Shown here in pieces: positions 30,063 to 42,043 of a DNA stretch of 64,000 bases (its first letter is position 1; the number at the start of each line of letters is the position of its first letter). Origin of the DNA: Adiantum capillus-veneris (taxonomy: Eukaryota; Streptophyta; Polypodiopsida; Polypodiales; Pteridaceae); assembly GCA_014529385.2 (NCBI GenBank), contig CM043953.1, positions 110,056,549-110,120,548 on the forward strand, read 5' to 3'. The position numbers and the translations under genes were made by a program. The notes beneath the pieces were generated by a model. It saw nothing but the letters and a program-made list of their open reading frames with translations. It was not told the origin of the DNA and ran no database searches.

Positions 30063-31290
30063 ACAAAAGTGAAGAAACCTACTACGAAACTTGAAAAGAA
30101 CCTTACCTTGGGATGAGGGGAGTGTGTGAGTGGAGATCTCACGTTCGACAAGTCCTACGGCAGGAGATCTGTAGCAAGTGAGGAGGAGAAGAGCAAGGGA
30201 GGAGAAGAAGGAATGAGCAAAAATGCACAGGAAAAACCCGTGGCTTTTGTTTTTGCATCAAAATGCACGTCTAAATCGGCGTCGGAATATGCATCTAAAT
30301 AAGCGTCGATATACGCACTGAAATAGGCACCAAAAGTTTAAAATTAGACTTTAAAAAAAATTGGTTCTTGCTCCAAAATTAGCTACACTTCTATTGACGT
30401 CTGCCATTGACGTTAGTAATTTGACATCGGTATTTAGGTGAGATCCGTTGTATTGAATGCTTGATTTGAATATTATGTTGTAGATTGAGAGCCCAAACTC
30501 TACATGATGGCCACTTGCCACAGTCAAACCGGTGCCGTTAGTGGGTGAGATGCAAGCGTTCGGTGCATCTAGGCATGCCCAATGGTGAATGCACTGACTC
30601 TATATGGATGCTTTTGGTGATTTTGTTTGCTGCAAAGATGTGAGGATGTCGCAAAACTTGCTGAGCACTTTGCCACTCTCTTGTTGGATCTAATGGTAGT
30701 GAGAACTGGCAGCTACTACTATGGAGACACAAGGACACAAGGTGGTGCTTCAATGTTGCTCACGTTGCTGATGGAAAAGGGAGATGTAAGGGCATGCTTG
30801 TTGAAGAAGGTCGGAAAGATTTGACACTTTTGTGGTGTATCTACTCTCTCTGTAAGATTTGGTGAATGCCATCAAATAGGCAGGAACATGGAGTTGGCTT
30901 CATTGCGTAGCAATAATAGAAAAATGAAAATAGCCATCCTTTCTTCGTCTCTTTATAGACCATCTTTCTATCTCCTCTGTCTACAATCTTCAAATCTTCT
31001 ACTTAACTCACATACATAGTCTCTAAAGATAGAAATGCATTATAAACTATGCACACTAATGATAAGATGAAAGAAATAAATGAGGCTCAATAGATGAGCT
31101 TCTTCAAAGCATAGTGAGCTTATTTGGAGAATGAACGCATTGCATTAATCACTTTGTTGACAAACCATTTGTAGCACTGCTGTGCTTTGGTGATTGGACT
31201 ACCTCATTTCTAGCTTTGAGTTAGGGTTTTTTGTAATCCTTGTAGGTTTGTAGCACTTCATGGGCATTTAATCATTGTGTTGTTGTTTAG
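30063..31290. other. Probable 5' region of the transposase-like gene; exons not resolved
   Basis: No confident exon. A short open frame at 30627-30824 (CEDVAKLAEHFATLLLDLM) may belong to the downstream gene but has no recognised motif. An intron-like T-rich stretch ends in TTGTTGTTTAG at 31290. Confidence 0.35.
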
Positions 31291-33135
31291 GTGGAGCTAT
31301 TTAAAAGGTGACGTTCAAATTCAAGAACGATGTTTTGAGTATCTGAAGCCATATTTTGTGTGCAAGTTCAAGGAAAGAATTACATGTTTCTGCATTGTGC
31401 ATGTGCAAATGACCTATTTAAGGGAAGCATTAAATCACATGCGAGAGAAGTTTTTTGGCCTACATGGAGTTGCATGTGATTCCACATGCTCAATGTCTAC
31501 CTATGACTTACACACTACTTCTTGCAATGCTTCTTACCATGCATACAAGAGTACTACAAATTTATTTGAGTTTGTTTTGTGCTCCAAGTCCACAGCTGTA
31601 GCTTTTCACAAGTACAATTGTTTATTGGGCAACTATGTTGATTGCGGCACCAAAAAGATGGCCTTGTGTTCAACAGAGCTTTCCGAGAAGGATTTGCAGG
31701 TTTTCATCAAAGTTTTTGAGGATGTCAAAATAGTAGTCAGTGTTAATAGTGTTACTGGTAGCAATCAAAAAGGGAGAAAAAAAGAAAAGAAAAGATCTAT
31801 TGCACAAGAAACTACCCTGCAGTGAGATTCTTCATATGTTTCATACGCACCTTTAGAAGTTCATTAAACACAATTTGATTTGTAGGTGGCAAGCTGAACT
31901 ATTTAAGGAGTCTCTTCAACAATTTTCAATCGATAAAATTGTTTACATCATTGACTTTGCCGACAATTACACTTTTAAAGAGCAATTTAATGAAATCCAA
32001 TCCATGCATTGGCACTCCTTCCATGTCACAATTCTGGTGCATATAAACCACTTCCAGGTGAACAATGCGATAGAAAAGGTTGTTCATTTCTATATATGTA
32101 ATGAAAAAAAGCATGATACACTATTTGTTCAACATTGCTTACTATTGCATCACAAATGGTTGAAAGAACAAGGGCTGGCACCAAAGTATCATTGGGTGTG
32201 GTCAGATGGAGCAACATCCCTATTCAAGGCAAAGCGACCGTTTTACTTTATTGCACGATACAAAAAGCTCATAGGTACTGAAATGCTATGGAACTTATTT
32301 TGCTTAGGTCATGGCAAGGGTGAACATGATGGAGCAGGTGCAATTATTAAGAGAGCGTTGACACCAAGAGCAACTCAGGGTATTTGGTGTACCTATGAAA
32401 TGTGCAAGAGATGTCGTGGCCTTTCTATGACTCAAATACTCAGGTTCAAATGGAAAAGGCAAGGTTTTCAGGGAGATCAAAGATGGGGATGTCGATTGCA
32501 ACATGAGGTGGGATTGAAAAGCTATTCCTCAATCTCACTCCATTCATAGTGTTAACGGATGCGATTCTCGCAATGCCCGAGCTCTTAGGTTTAGGTGGCT
32601 AGCATGCTTCTACATTTGGTGCTCGTAGGGGGATCGAAGAAGATGCACAAACAAGGCCTACGTTGGAAGTTGGATTGTCCCCATTGATGCATTAGGTAGT
32701 GATGATGAAGAGGATGCTGATGAGCCTGTACACTGGCCATCATGATGCTTTGAGTAATGCTCTCACATTTGGAGACAACTTTGCAGTCAATCTAGAACCA
32801 TCCAATGATGAAGATACAGAGTTTTACGTTCTCAAGTGCATTGAATCAAAGCAGAGGGCCAAAAGGCACATGTAAGATGGATGGAGAAATACTATTGATA
32901 GGGGGTCCTACTTTGTAACATGGATGTTTTATGGAGTAGTTGATGGAAGAACGTACACCATCCTCAAGCAAAAGCCACCTACTCTTTTGTACTTACACCT
33001 TGTAAGAGCAAGAAGTGGACAGTTACAATAGTCTACATAGAATGTCATTAGAAGTTTACGAGGCGGTATATAATAGCATGCCGATAGATCTTGAGCTAGA
33101 CAATAGAGTAGCTGTTGAGGAGGTTGAGTGTTGAA
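31291..33135 (+). pseudogene. Spliced transposase-like gene, 3' part decayed
   Basis: Two coding blocks join cleanly: exon 31291-31821, a 64-bp intron 31822-31885 (GTGAGA...TTGTAG), then an exon from 31886. The join keeps the frame, reading ETTLQ-WQAELFKE. The first exon has RCFEYLKPYFVCKFKERI, TYLREALNHMREKF and a Cys-containing stretch. The second has IVYIIDFADNYTFKEQFNEI, MHWHSFHVTILVHI, KHDTLFVQHCLLLHH, YHWVWSDGATSLFKAKRPF and LGHGKGEHDGAGAIIKRAL. Acidic residues at DFADN, WSDG and EHDG look like an RNase H-fold, DDE-like active site. This is a family of repeated, unnamed eukaryotic proteins that I recall as transposase-like. After 32549 the frame breaks repeatedly. Still, DEDTEFYVLKCIESKQRAK and MFYGVVDGRTYTILKQKPP show the original C-terminus up to about 33135. 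No terminal inverted repeats were found. Confidence 0.6.
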
Positions 33136-33149
33136 AAATATGGATGATG

Positions 33150-33262
33150 TATTCAAATCCGTTCATAGAATATACTACATTTGGATGTCGCCTCTTCTCT
33201 TTTCAAATCCATTCATAAGGATGTACTACATTTGGCTATTGCCTCTTCTCCTCTCAAACCAT
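33150..33262. repeat. Short direct repeat, ~56 bp, two copies
   Basis: TTCAAATCC(G/A)TTCATA followed by TACTACATTTGG and CCTCTTCTC occurs at about 33150 and 33206. Confidence 0.7.
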
Positions 33263-33339
33263 CTCACTGTTTCTAAAAAATGTACGATGTTTCTTGTCCA
33301 TTTGCTTTCAAGCAGTCGAGTGCAAGGTCTTCTAGCAAT

Positions 33340-33495
33340 TAGGTTTCTACCATATCCAAAATGGTTTTTATTGGTTTCTACTAGGACATGGTTTCTACCA
33401 CAACTTGGTATGGTTGCTAGACTAGTTTCTACCAGGCTTGAACCAATGTCAAATTTCTTTCTACCACTCCATAAGTGGTTTCTACCATTAAAATG
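33340..33495. repeat. Diverged copy of the GGTTTCTACCA repeat
   Basis: Several GGTTTCTACCA-type motifs and the string CTAGACTAGTTTCTACCAGG also occur in the tandem array at 38311-39020, so this is a dispersed fragment of that repeat. Confidence 0.6.
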
Positions 33496-33619
33496 GTGAT
33501 TTATATTCTACAAAAGGAACAAAGCAATAAACCTACTAGTATCTACACACAGGTTTTCCTTCAAAAATTTCACAAACTGATGAAACCTTTTGTATATTAA
33601 AAGGATGATTCCCATTATT

Positions 33620-34950
33620 ACATTAATTAATCAGTTGAGTTTACAATAGGTTTTTTTTTGGGGCTATTAAGAGAGTTTACAAAAGGTTTGTTATTTTTGC
33701 TCGGGTTGTGATTGTTTACTTTGCCGCGGGCATTTTGTAATTGACCTTTGGTTTCTTTGCTTCCTCCTCCCACCTGAGACGCTCTAATATTTCTCTCTCC
33801 ACCTCTTTCCCTCTCTAGTCGAGCCTTCTCATGCCTCTGAGATTCTAGGTTGGCCTCCATTTGTCACTACTAGATCACTTCCCTCCATTGGGCTTTGTTG
33901 CAAGCTCTTTGATCATATGCTAGTTGGCTTATGACTGCATCAAAAAATGCATCCTTACCAATATCAAACATGTAGTCAATTGTATAAGCATTATGGTCCT
34001 GCGATTGTAACCACAGAAATAGTCAACCTTTTAAAGTGTCTGCCAAGCAGTCTTGTCACTGCTTTTCAGTCTAGTGCTCCAACTTGGAAGCAAGAAGCCA
34101 AGTTCCTTCATCCTTCTAGCACACTTTGTATCTAATATCATGAATGATAAGAGTGTTTTCGGGCCTATACTACGGGTTTTTTCTTCAAAATAACTTCAAT
34201 TCTTTGAAGAATACAGGCTTATTGTGCATCAACCAAGATGCCCTTATGCAATCTTGCTGTGACATAACACCTAATAGCAAAGGTCGTTGCAATTTGAAGA
34301 AACTGTCTAGAATTCCTTCCACTTTATGCATCATGCAACTGCTCCATATAAACACATTGAAAAATTTGATGCACCAATCCAAGAACTTGTGGCTATCTCT
34401 GCGACAATACACTTCTTGGGAGTGCAGACTACATGTGTGCTTTATCATTTCTTATGCGTATGTAGGAGGCGTTTCACCAAAGCGGGTCTCTACAATGGTA
34501 ACTAAAAGGCCATTCAAATGAAGTATGGGGGACCTCTTGTCGTATTCTTTCAGCTTTGGAACCCATATTGGGTCCAACAAAGGATACCACTAAGTAAAAA
34601 TGACATCCCCAGAGGGATGTACGTAATTGGAGTACTCTTGAATGTTCTTCCTGCGCATAATGTTGCACTTCAAGAACTTCTTGGACTCAGTTCTCTCTCT
34701 TTTGAGCTGCTTGACCTTTCTTATTTCCCACGTCCAGGTCATTTCCCATGCAATGACATAGTTCACATCATGCAAGGGAAACAATGCAAGTTTTTCCTCC
34801 TTTGCAATGGCATCATTTCTTGCATTGGAGTTTACGCCTTGAGCAGGATTGTGAAAACTTGAATAAGCACAAGATGTACCTGTTATGAACAACCAAAATT
34901 CCCATCTGTTCAAAATTAATTTTTCAAACCAGTTTAACAACACTTGAGTC
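33620..34950 (-). pseudogene. Unrecognised decayed coding region
   Basis: Minus-strand frames show protein-like texture: RREDSHKFLDWCIKFFNVF-type sequence at 34185-34448, AYTIDYMFDIGKDAFFDAV near 33990, and a charged tail ANLESQRHEKARLERERGGE at 33860-33627. The charged, probably coiled tail after a compact region recalls trihelix/Myb-like accessory proteins of plant DNA transposons, but no diagnostic motif is clear. Stops and frame changes are frequent. The function is unknown and the assignment as coding is tentative. Confidence 0.3.
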
Positions 34951-35499
34951 AAATAGACAAAAAGTAGTTGTTCTATTTAGTTCCAAAAAAGGAATTACAA
35001 GGCTAATGCACATTGGAAGTACAAGGATTTCAGTTGCACAATGGCATATAAAACTATGCACTGATATTACAACACATAGTTCATGCTTGCATGCTAATGC
35101 ACACTATGCTGTCAGGGCCTTTGCCTTGCACATGTACACACATCTCTGTGTACAAAGAATTCAACAAGAATTTTATGCTCATGAGGAAATCTTTTTGCAG
35201 GCACGGGTCTCGTGTGATTTGGATTTTCCTTTTTTGTGGTCCGGTGACGACTTCTCAGCCATCTCCACATCTGGCCCCTCCCTTTCTTTGAGATCTCCTT
35301 CCATTACTATTTTTGAGTGTTCCATTTCCAAGCACCGTCTCTTATTTTCTGGTTCTGCATGGAAGAAAAGAGAGCAGTAAGTACATAATGTAATTTGTAA
35401 AGTTGTAGGGTTAAGGAAGGATGGAGTTCTAGTAGTACCACTATGCTGCACTCGAGTAGTGCATTTCTTCTTGGAAGACACAAAGCTCTACAGGGTCAC

Positions 35500-35535
35500 A
35501 TGTGAAGGAATGGATCAAAAGCGTGCGTGTGTGCA

Positions 35536-35570
<35 letters not shown>

Positions 35571-35748
35571 CACAACACAAGGATGTGGGGTGGAGCTCCC
35601 AAATCTCACTGCATGAGCACAATGTGAGAATGAGTGAGAGCTCCTTATTCTTTGTATGTATAATGAAAAAGGAGATAAATGTGGGTGGTTGGACACTAGC
35701 CGGCGGTCATGGGCAAAGCACGGTGAGGCACACCACCTTTACCTAACA
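35500..35748 (-). repeat. Candidate 3' LTR of a decayed copia
   Basis: Ends TTACCTAACA at 35748 and is followed by ATATCCCACTAAAGG, which on the minus strand is a polypurine-like tract (CCTTTAGTGGGATAT) adjoining TGTTAGG. The left border (TGTGAAGG near 35500) is approximate. An (AC)n microsatellite interrupts it at 35537-35568. The partner LTR was not found. Confidence 0.5.
35537..35568. repeat. (AC)n microsatellite
   Basis: About 16 AC repeats. Confidence 0.95.
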
Positions 35749-35881
35749 ATATCCCACTAAAGGCTGTGTGATGATAAGTGGCGAGAAGACTAGCCTATAA
35801 CTAGTATATACAAAAGGTAAGAGAAGACGACTCTCAACCTATGCCCACTGGCTCACTCCAAACCCATGAGTGCATCTGTAA

Positions 35882-36990
35882 TCACTCTAGTGTAGATACA
35901 ACATGCATACCACTAGGGATAGATCCATGATGACAGTCCTGATGCACGTATCGAGTGATGACCTGCATGGCTCCATAATGCACAATGTCAGTGTCAGTCA
36001 TCGCACAACTGACAACTCCCACTACAAATGCACCAACCGCATAAGAAAGATCAGGTCTCAAGACTAAAAGGTCAGACATGAGAGACCCGAAAGCCAACAA
36101 AACATGCACTATGTGTGCCAACCTATCCTTGTTAGCAACCTTAGTGTCATATGCATTTCTCCTCGTTAGGAACCACCTGACTATGCATCACCATGTCAGC
36201 ATTGTCTGGCAAAGGCATATCTGCCGAGAATGACTGCAAAACCAAAAAATCAGCACCACTACAATCACACATAGTTGTCTGAAGGACACTGTCTCCCTCA
36301 AATGTATCAGACGCATCATAGAACAATGCATCGATCTCTGGCCAAACTGATGTCACCTCAATTGATGACTGACCAAGTTGTGCATCCCCAAAGATACCAC
36401 TGTCTGCGTGAACATTACCACAAGATAATTGCACAACTTGGTCTCCATGCAACACATCCGCAAAAGAGACACGCCTTGTCTGTCGCTCCAAACATGGCTG
36501 AAAAATACATAGAGACTACACCATCTCGTGTGTCAAAAATATGCAAAGGGTATACCAGGCCACTCCTAGTACTTTTGGCTTCACCAGTGATCCCCAATGC
36601 ATCTTTATGAGCGCTCTCAAAGCAGTACACAATGTCCACTACTGTGCAACTGACACACTGAAACAAGACTCTGACTGAGTCCTGGTACATAACGTACATC
36701 TCGTAGCGTAAGTAATGCATCGCTAGGTAAAGACATGCATACATCTCCAACACCCTTTTTGCCATATGCTAAACCATCAACAAACTGCACACAACCAAGT
36801 ATCCCACTAGAGAAAGAGCAAAACAAATCACGACGTGGCGTCATGTGAAAAACTACATGCTCATCTAGTAGAAAACGCATAGAAAATGTGCTATCCCAAG
36901 ACACAAAGCAGTCTGAAGGCAAGCTAGACACAAAAGTGACATGCCCATCATGCATACTCTCTAGCATCTGTCCTCATAGTAGCACCATGC
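35882..36990 (-). pseudogene. Heavily decayed Ty1/copia pol (protease and RT fragments)
   Basis: On the minus strand 36967-36617 gives a copia protease region: VVFHMTPRRDLFCSF, LAYGKKGVGDVCMSL and LRDVRYVPGLSQSLVSV. The catalytic DSGA is replaced by DEHV, so the protease is dead. At 36121-35882 a later fragment LAFGSLMSDLLVLRPDLSYA with VGAF matches the conserved GSLMY...TRPD block at the RT/RNase H boundary. Between them most of integrase and RT has been deleted or is unreadable. An unreadable but open stretch (36491-36147) lies in between. The candidate LTR at 35500-35748 is its 3' end. Confidence 0.65.
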
Positions 36991-36999
36991 ATCTGCCTC

Positions 37000-38310
37000 T
37001 TTTGCTGCCTCGTCTCCATATCCATGCCAAAACTATGGCAAACAATGCACGAGATCACAAGAATCTCCCACCCAAGAGCAAACCATTGTCTCAAGCAAAG
37101 AAGGTGAACAAAGAATCAAGCTCCCTAGCCTCTGCAATAGGCATACATATTTGGCAAAATTTTGGCAGTCTCCTCTGTAACTGGAGCAAAAAACTCAGCA
37201 GTAAATTGCAATGGAGACAATAACAAATGTCCAAATGTACAATCTGGGAATGTACTCGTCCAGAATCACCTCACAAAGTCATACACAAAGCCAAACTGCT
37301 CTAGCCGAAGTATCACTCAACGGCGCCACAAATGACATACATATGTGAGTGAAAAAGTGCTTCCAAAATGTGTCAATGAATGAACAATGTGCCAGAAAAC
37401 CATAGCATACACAACTTCTCACTCCTGCGAGAGTGGGTACAAGAACACCAAACTGTGTCCAAACTGACAAAACCTGTCAAACTGAGAGTAAACACTCAAT
37501 CACTGTCAAAGTGGGAATATATGGACCACTATATCATCAATGAGCAACCTGTGAATACACATAAACCATGGCAAGAATCTGGGAAAAATCTGGCAGAGTT
37601 TCCCTTGAAAACTGAGCAAAAAACTCAAGTACAATCTCTACCATAAACCATAACACTACTCAATGCCAATGAGTAGAAATGCCAAAATGACTCCATATTT
37701 TCACATAAAATGGTAATCCGTACTCAACGTACATCAATAGAGTGACCGCGCATAAGCAAGTGCCAAAAGAGTTGCAATCCGAAAACTTGATCAATGCGAT
37801 TACAATGCTCTCAAGAGAGCACACCGGCACTTAAAGTGCTTGCCAAAATGCATGTACAATGGGCATCAACCATGTGCTGTCACCATATGCAAATCATCCA
37901 CAAAGACCATGAATCCAAGCACAAAATCACTGCCAAAGTCTCCTGTGAAAACCTATGAAAGAAGCTCCACCTGTGTGCTCCAAAAACCGTGTCTCTCAAG
38001 AAACTGCTTCGATGTTGTGTAAACACCGCCGTGACTCTTTGCCCAAATCTACCAAAAAACTCTCAAACCACAAGCTCTGCACAAACTAAAACTGCATCTT
38101 CAGCTTAGAATTTATGCACCAAAATTTGAGCACCTGCCTTGCTTCCAAAAGTGCATCAAACTCGCACACTATGCGAAAATAGAAAACTTGCAATTTTTGT
38201 ATACAGTCAGTCTAGGCTGAATATCAGCAAAACGGTGAGAAATTTGCAAAAAATTTCTTCTGCAAAGTTGTAGACCACGTCGAAACGGATGGGTTCCCCG
38301 AAAAAATTTG
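37000..38310. other. No gene supported
   Basis: Upstream of the decayed copia, about 1.3 kb without recognisable domains. CAACGGCGCCA at about 37318-37328 resembles part of a tRNA-Asp primer site but lacks the flanking match. Confidence 0.4.
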
Positions 38311-39020
38311 TCATTCCAAGGATAATTTCTAGCAAGTCCAATGTGGATTCCACCAATACTAGAATGGTTTCTACCACTCCATGGGTGGTTTCTGCCAATT
38401 ATAAGATCATTTCTATGGCACTAGGTGCTCCCCCTACCAATGTCTAGTTGCAATCTATTGGTTTCTACCAGGAAATTGGTAGAAACAATGTCATGGTGTG
38501 GTTTCTAAACTAGTTTTTACCACGTCACTTCTTTTTAATGCAGACAATTGTGGTTGCTAGCAGGTCCACTGGTGCTTTCTACTTATCCTAAGTTTAAGGT
38601 TTATCATTCCAAGGGTTTGGATTCCACCAATGCCAGAATGGTTTCTACCACTCCATGGGTGATTTCTACTAGGTGCTCCTCCCACCAATGTTTAAGTGCA
38701 ATCTACTGGTTACTACCATCATAGTGGTAGAAATAATTTCCTCGTGTGGTTCCTAGACTAGTTTCTACCAGGTTCTTGGTTTTTACCTAGGCCTTCATTG
38801 CTTTATAGTGTAAGAAATTAAGGTTTCTAGAGTAGGCCTATTGGTGCTTTTTACTTATCCCAAGCTTATGGTTTATCATTCCAAGGATAATTCCTATCAG
38901 GTCCAATGTGGATTCCACCAGTACCAAAATTGTTTCTACCACTCTATGGGAGGTTTCTACCAATTATAAGATCATTTCTATGCCACTAGGTGCTCCCCCC
39001 ACCAATGCCCAGGTGAAATC
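38311..39020. repeat. Tandem repeat, units 293 and 272 bp plus a partial third
   Basis: Units begin TCATTCCAAGG at 38311, 38604 and 38876. Shared blocks are GGTTTCTACCACTCCATGGG, ACTAGGTGCTCC and TCTACTTATCC(T/C)AAG. The motif GGTTTCTACCA recurs within units. Non-coding. A diverged fragment lies at 33340-33495. Confidence 0.85.
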
Positions 39021-39047
39021 TACTATGTATTAAAGTGATTCAGGTTT

Positions 39048-39335
39048 TCAAATGAGCATACCAGCTAATAGAGACTTCTTGGAAACTAAGGGTGGGCACA
39101 TTTGTCGTGCAGGATCCACAATTACTTGATTGCAGCCACTGTACATGCACGTATTGCAACTTTCACATAGAGGTGAAAAGCATAAGAGATGGTAGGGGTA
39201 TTTGAATTGGAGCATACAAACACCCACTACCTCATCGTCAAGAAATCTCAAGCCGCAGGATGCACAAACGTCTTCGATGATGAGACACCTTGATTTATGC
39301 ATGCGGTGATGAGGAAAGTAAAACATTATCAACAT
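39048..39335 (-). CDS. Hypothetical Cys-rich frame
   Basis: An open frame of 95 codons with evenly spaced cysteines: VCASCGLRFL, HLLCFSPLCESCNTCMYSGC and ARQMC, plus His residues near HLLC. The CxxC/HxxC pattern suggests zinc binding, as in PHD- or RING-like modules. I cannot assign a family. No upstream exon or promoter is evident, and the neighbours are repeats and a gypsy gag. It may be an exon fragment or a transposon accessory module. Confidence 0.3.
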   Translation of the reverse strand: MLIMFYFPHHRMHKSRCLIIEDVCASCGLRFLDDEVVGVCMLQFKYPYHLLCFSPLCESCNTCMYSGCNQVIVDPARQMCPPLVSKKSLLAGMLI

Positions 39336-39639
39336 TAAAAAAAAAAAGACACATGGAGTAACACAAAAAACTTTCTTCTATTTCATTATGAGAAGTGAGA
39401 TTTATAAGCTTTACTATACAAATGAGTGGTGAGTAAGGCACATCCTTCTCTCCAAATAGCAACACATGCACTCCATTGGATTCGAATATCAAACTGTTGT
39501 GCACATAGCTATGCTTGAGTGATAATCCTAGACTATGTAACCACTCTCAACCCAGTCACATCTGACCGCTCCATATTCATAACTTGGAAATTCAAGAATG
39601 TGTGGTACCTTTGAATTTCCAGTGGTACATCTTGCACTT

Positions 39640-41060
39640 ACTCTCACACCTCGGTGTCATGGCCACTCATCATCGCTACCTTGTAACGGTGGGCACTCGA
39701 AGTCTGGGGCAACTTGAGCTATTTCACTAACTTATAGTAATAAAATTATGCAAAGCACCATCTTCCACCAAGATCCACACCTTGTGCCCTTAGATGGACC
39801 CATGCATACACACCAGCTCATGTGGATTGAAGGTCGGCTTCTGCATGAAGGCTTTGATACAACATTCATGCACCAACTCGGTGTGTGTTACCTCCACATT
39901 GGAGAAATGACAGGAGGACTCAAGAGGCAATAGATGCACCATTTGCACTGCTCTCTCTTTTCTGTGGACAACAGATTTTCCCTTGGGACAATCATTTTTT
40001 CCGTGCCCACTCCTTAAACATGTGAAACATAATTTTTCTTTTTAAGCCTTCTCAAACTCTTCAATGGATAGAGGACCCCCTAGACCCCTTGGGTTTCTTG
40101 GAGGCCTCTAATACAACTATTATAAAATTTCTTTTAGTGTGTCCATGCTATGTGCATGCATTTGCATATGTAGTGGTAGGCATATGGAGTGGTGTCTCAC
40201 TAGGATCGTCGTGAATATGAGCTTGCACTATAGCCTCCTCAAGCATCTTGAGATCTTGAGTCTTGACATGATTCTTAAGCTTTTGTGTCAGGCTAAAAAT
40301 AAACCCATGCACCTGTTGAAAGGTAGCTAATCCCTCTAGGTTGAGAATGACATCAAAATAGTGCAAGATATATTAGTGTTTTATGCTGATGCATAAAACA
40401 ATTATCCTAAGCAGACCTTATTTTGTCCGCTTCATTTGTGGGTAGAAATTCCTTTCTAAATCTAGTCTCAAAGTAAAAGGCTGCCCAAGTCTGTGGTATG
40501 ATGTCGGTCTCCTTGAGAGGCATCCATCATTTCTATGCTTGCCTCTTCTAACGTTAGACTTGTTCGCAGTGCCTTGATTGCATCCATATTGCATTTCAGA
40601 TCGTGAATCCCATGCCATTTACTAAGGAATATATTCACCGTATCTTCATTTCATTCTATTTCCTCTCCCCTAAAAATTGTTTGTTTTGTATTTTTCAACA
40701 AATTGTCCACCTCTTTTTGGGTGAGAGAGTGTAGAGAATCCAGATAAAAGGGGACCTTGTCCCTTATTGGATCCTTGCTCTTGCAACTGCATGCTAGTAG
40801 AGCCCTTGGTTTGCTGTTGCATATATTGCACCACTAAATCTGACAATTTAGTGATATTTTCGTTCAATTGTGAAAAATCATTCTCTAATACAAACGTGTG
40901 TTTGCAGTGCATGAAATTCTTTTATATCAAGCAGCTCATAGCCATCACTTGGCACTGGTTTCACGTGGGCACCCTCCATGAGAGTATTCGATCGCAGGAC
41001 AATATCAGTTGGATTTTGTGAAGAATGCTCAAAATCAAATGTATTAATGTCTGAATCCAT
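39640..41060 (-). pseudogene. Ty3/gypsy gag (different lineage), decayed
   Basis: Minus-strand frames begin at 41060 with MDSDINTFDFEHSSQ. They continue with LNENITKLSDLVVQYMQQQT (40870-40790) and the capsid-like block LEGLATFQQVHGFIFSLTQK with KNHVKTQDLKMLEEAI (40366-40200). A zinc knuckle, CFTCLRSGHGKNDC, is in normal CX2CX4HX4C spacing at about 39985-40033. Then comes a decayed region toward 39640. Stops and frame changes occur at several places. The gag belongs with the primer site at 42029-42042 and LTR at 42044, about 970 bp upstream. Protease and pol are not recognisable downstream, where the Cys-rich frame and repeats begin. Confidence 0.75.
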
Positions 41061-41737
41061 GGCGGTATTTGTTGTGATAGCAAGAGAATAGAAGATACAT
41101 TATCTCCAAAGTGGTCGGATGATAACAATTTGAAGCTATCATACTTGGCTGTGCCAAGTAGAAATCATCAAACTTTTGTGGTTATCTCCAAAGTGATCAA
41201 ATGAGAACAATTTGTAGCTATCATACTTGGCCATGCCAAGTAGAAACCGCTAAAACTTGATGTCGATGTTGCAAAGTTGCAACCTTCAAAAGATTACTTT
41301 GTTACTTTGCCAAATTGCTGTGAAAGATTTGGAAAACATCTCGCAAAGAACATGGTAAGCGGTCGAGATTGAAGACAAAGCCGTGCTTTGAATCTGCGAT
41401 CTAAACACTCAAATTCCACCCCTTCATTTGTCTTGCTTCTTGTTCAATTGGAGTCTTATAAGCCCCAAAAAATTTGGGTACTTTGCTGGAATTTTTTTGC
41501 AAAAATATATCAAGAATCGAATCTTCATGGTACAGAGGTCTTTTACACCCTCACGTTTGATGAGCTTTATCAAGCCGTAGAGAGGGTATGCTTGCTCAAG
41601 GAGAGTGTGCCCATGGAGCACACTCTTAGCAATTTATTTGGCCAAGTTGTATGGCCTTGGGCTCCCTAAGTTATGAAGATACCTTTAAAATGAAGCCATG
41701 GAAGCTCTAAATATGATGAGCGAGGAGGAGGGGGGGG

Positions 41738-41792
<55 letters not shown>

Positions 41793-42028
41793 CCTGTTGT
41801 CTGTTGCTCCTTTGGCCATGCCGGAGGGTTGTGAAAGGCTCCCCTTGTTGTCGCAAACCCAACAAGCCCAAGCTCTCAACATTTCAACGTGGTCAATCGC
41901 TGGCTCCTTCCCTGCCTCAGCAGCTATGCACACGAATTTCTCCCTATGGGTTGTCTTCTCATGGCTTGCATGCATGCAAATCATGCAAAAAAGTAGAGAG
42001 TCCACACCCCCTTTCCCCAAAAAACTAA
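41061..42028 (-). other. Leader of the gypsy element with G-run and (GA)n
   Basis: Untranslated-looking region between primer site and gag. Contains a run of ten G at 41731-41740, followed by a (GA)n microsatellite to 41789. Frames across it, such as a Ser/Leu-repeat protein, are artefacts. Confidence 0.5.
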
Positions 42029-42042
42029 GTGCTATGATACCA
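42029..42042 (-). other. Primer-binding site, initiator-Met tRNA type
   Basis: The plus strand reads GTGCTATGATACCA. This matches the initiator tRNA-Met 3' end (GCTCTGATACCA) except one base, and lies next to an LTR start TGTGAGAACC. Confidence 0.75.
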
Positions 42043-42043
42043 A

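Noticed and set aside
29701-30072. Open frame of repeated His-Thr residues
   Set aside because: Produced entirely by an AC microsatellite and a duplicated block. No start context or homology.
35882-36610. Intact copia in 35.9-37.0 kb
   Set aside because: Only protease and one RT-boundary motif are readable. The active-site DSGA is lost and most of integrase/RT is absent.
37318-37328. tRNA-Asp primer-binding site CAACGGCGCCA
   Set aside because: Only 11 bases match, the preceding TCCCCGG is missing, and no LTR pair could be found.
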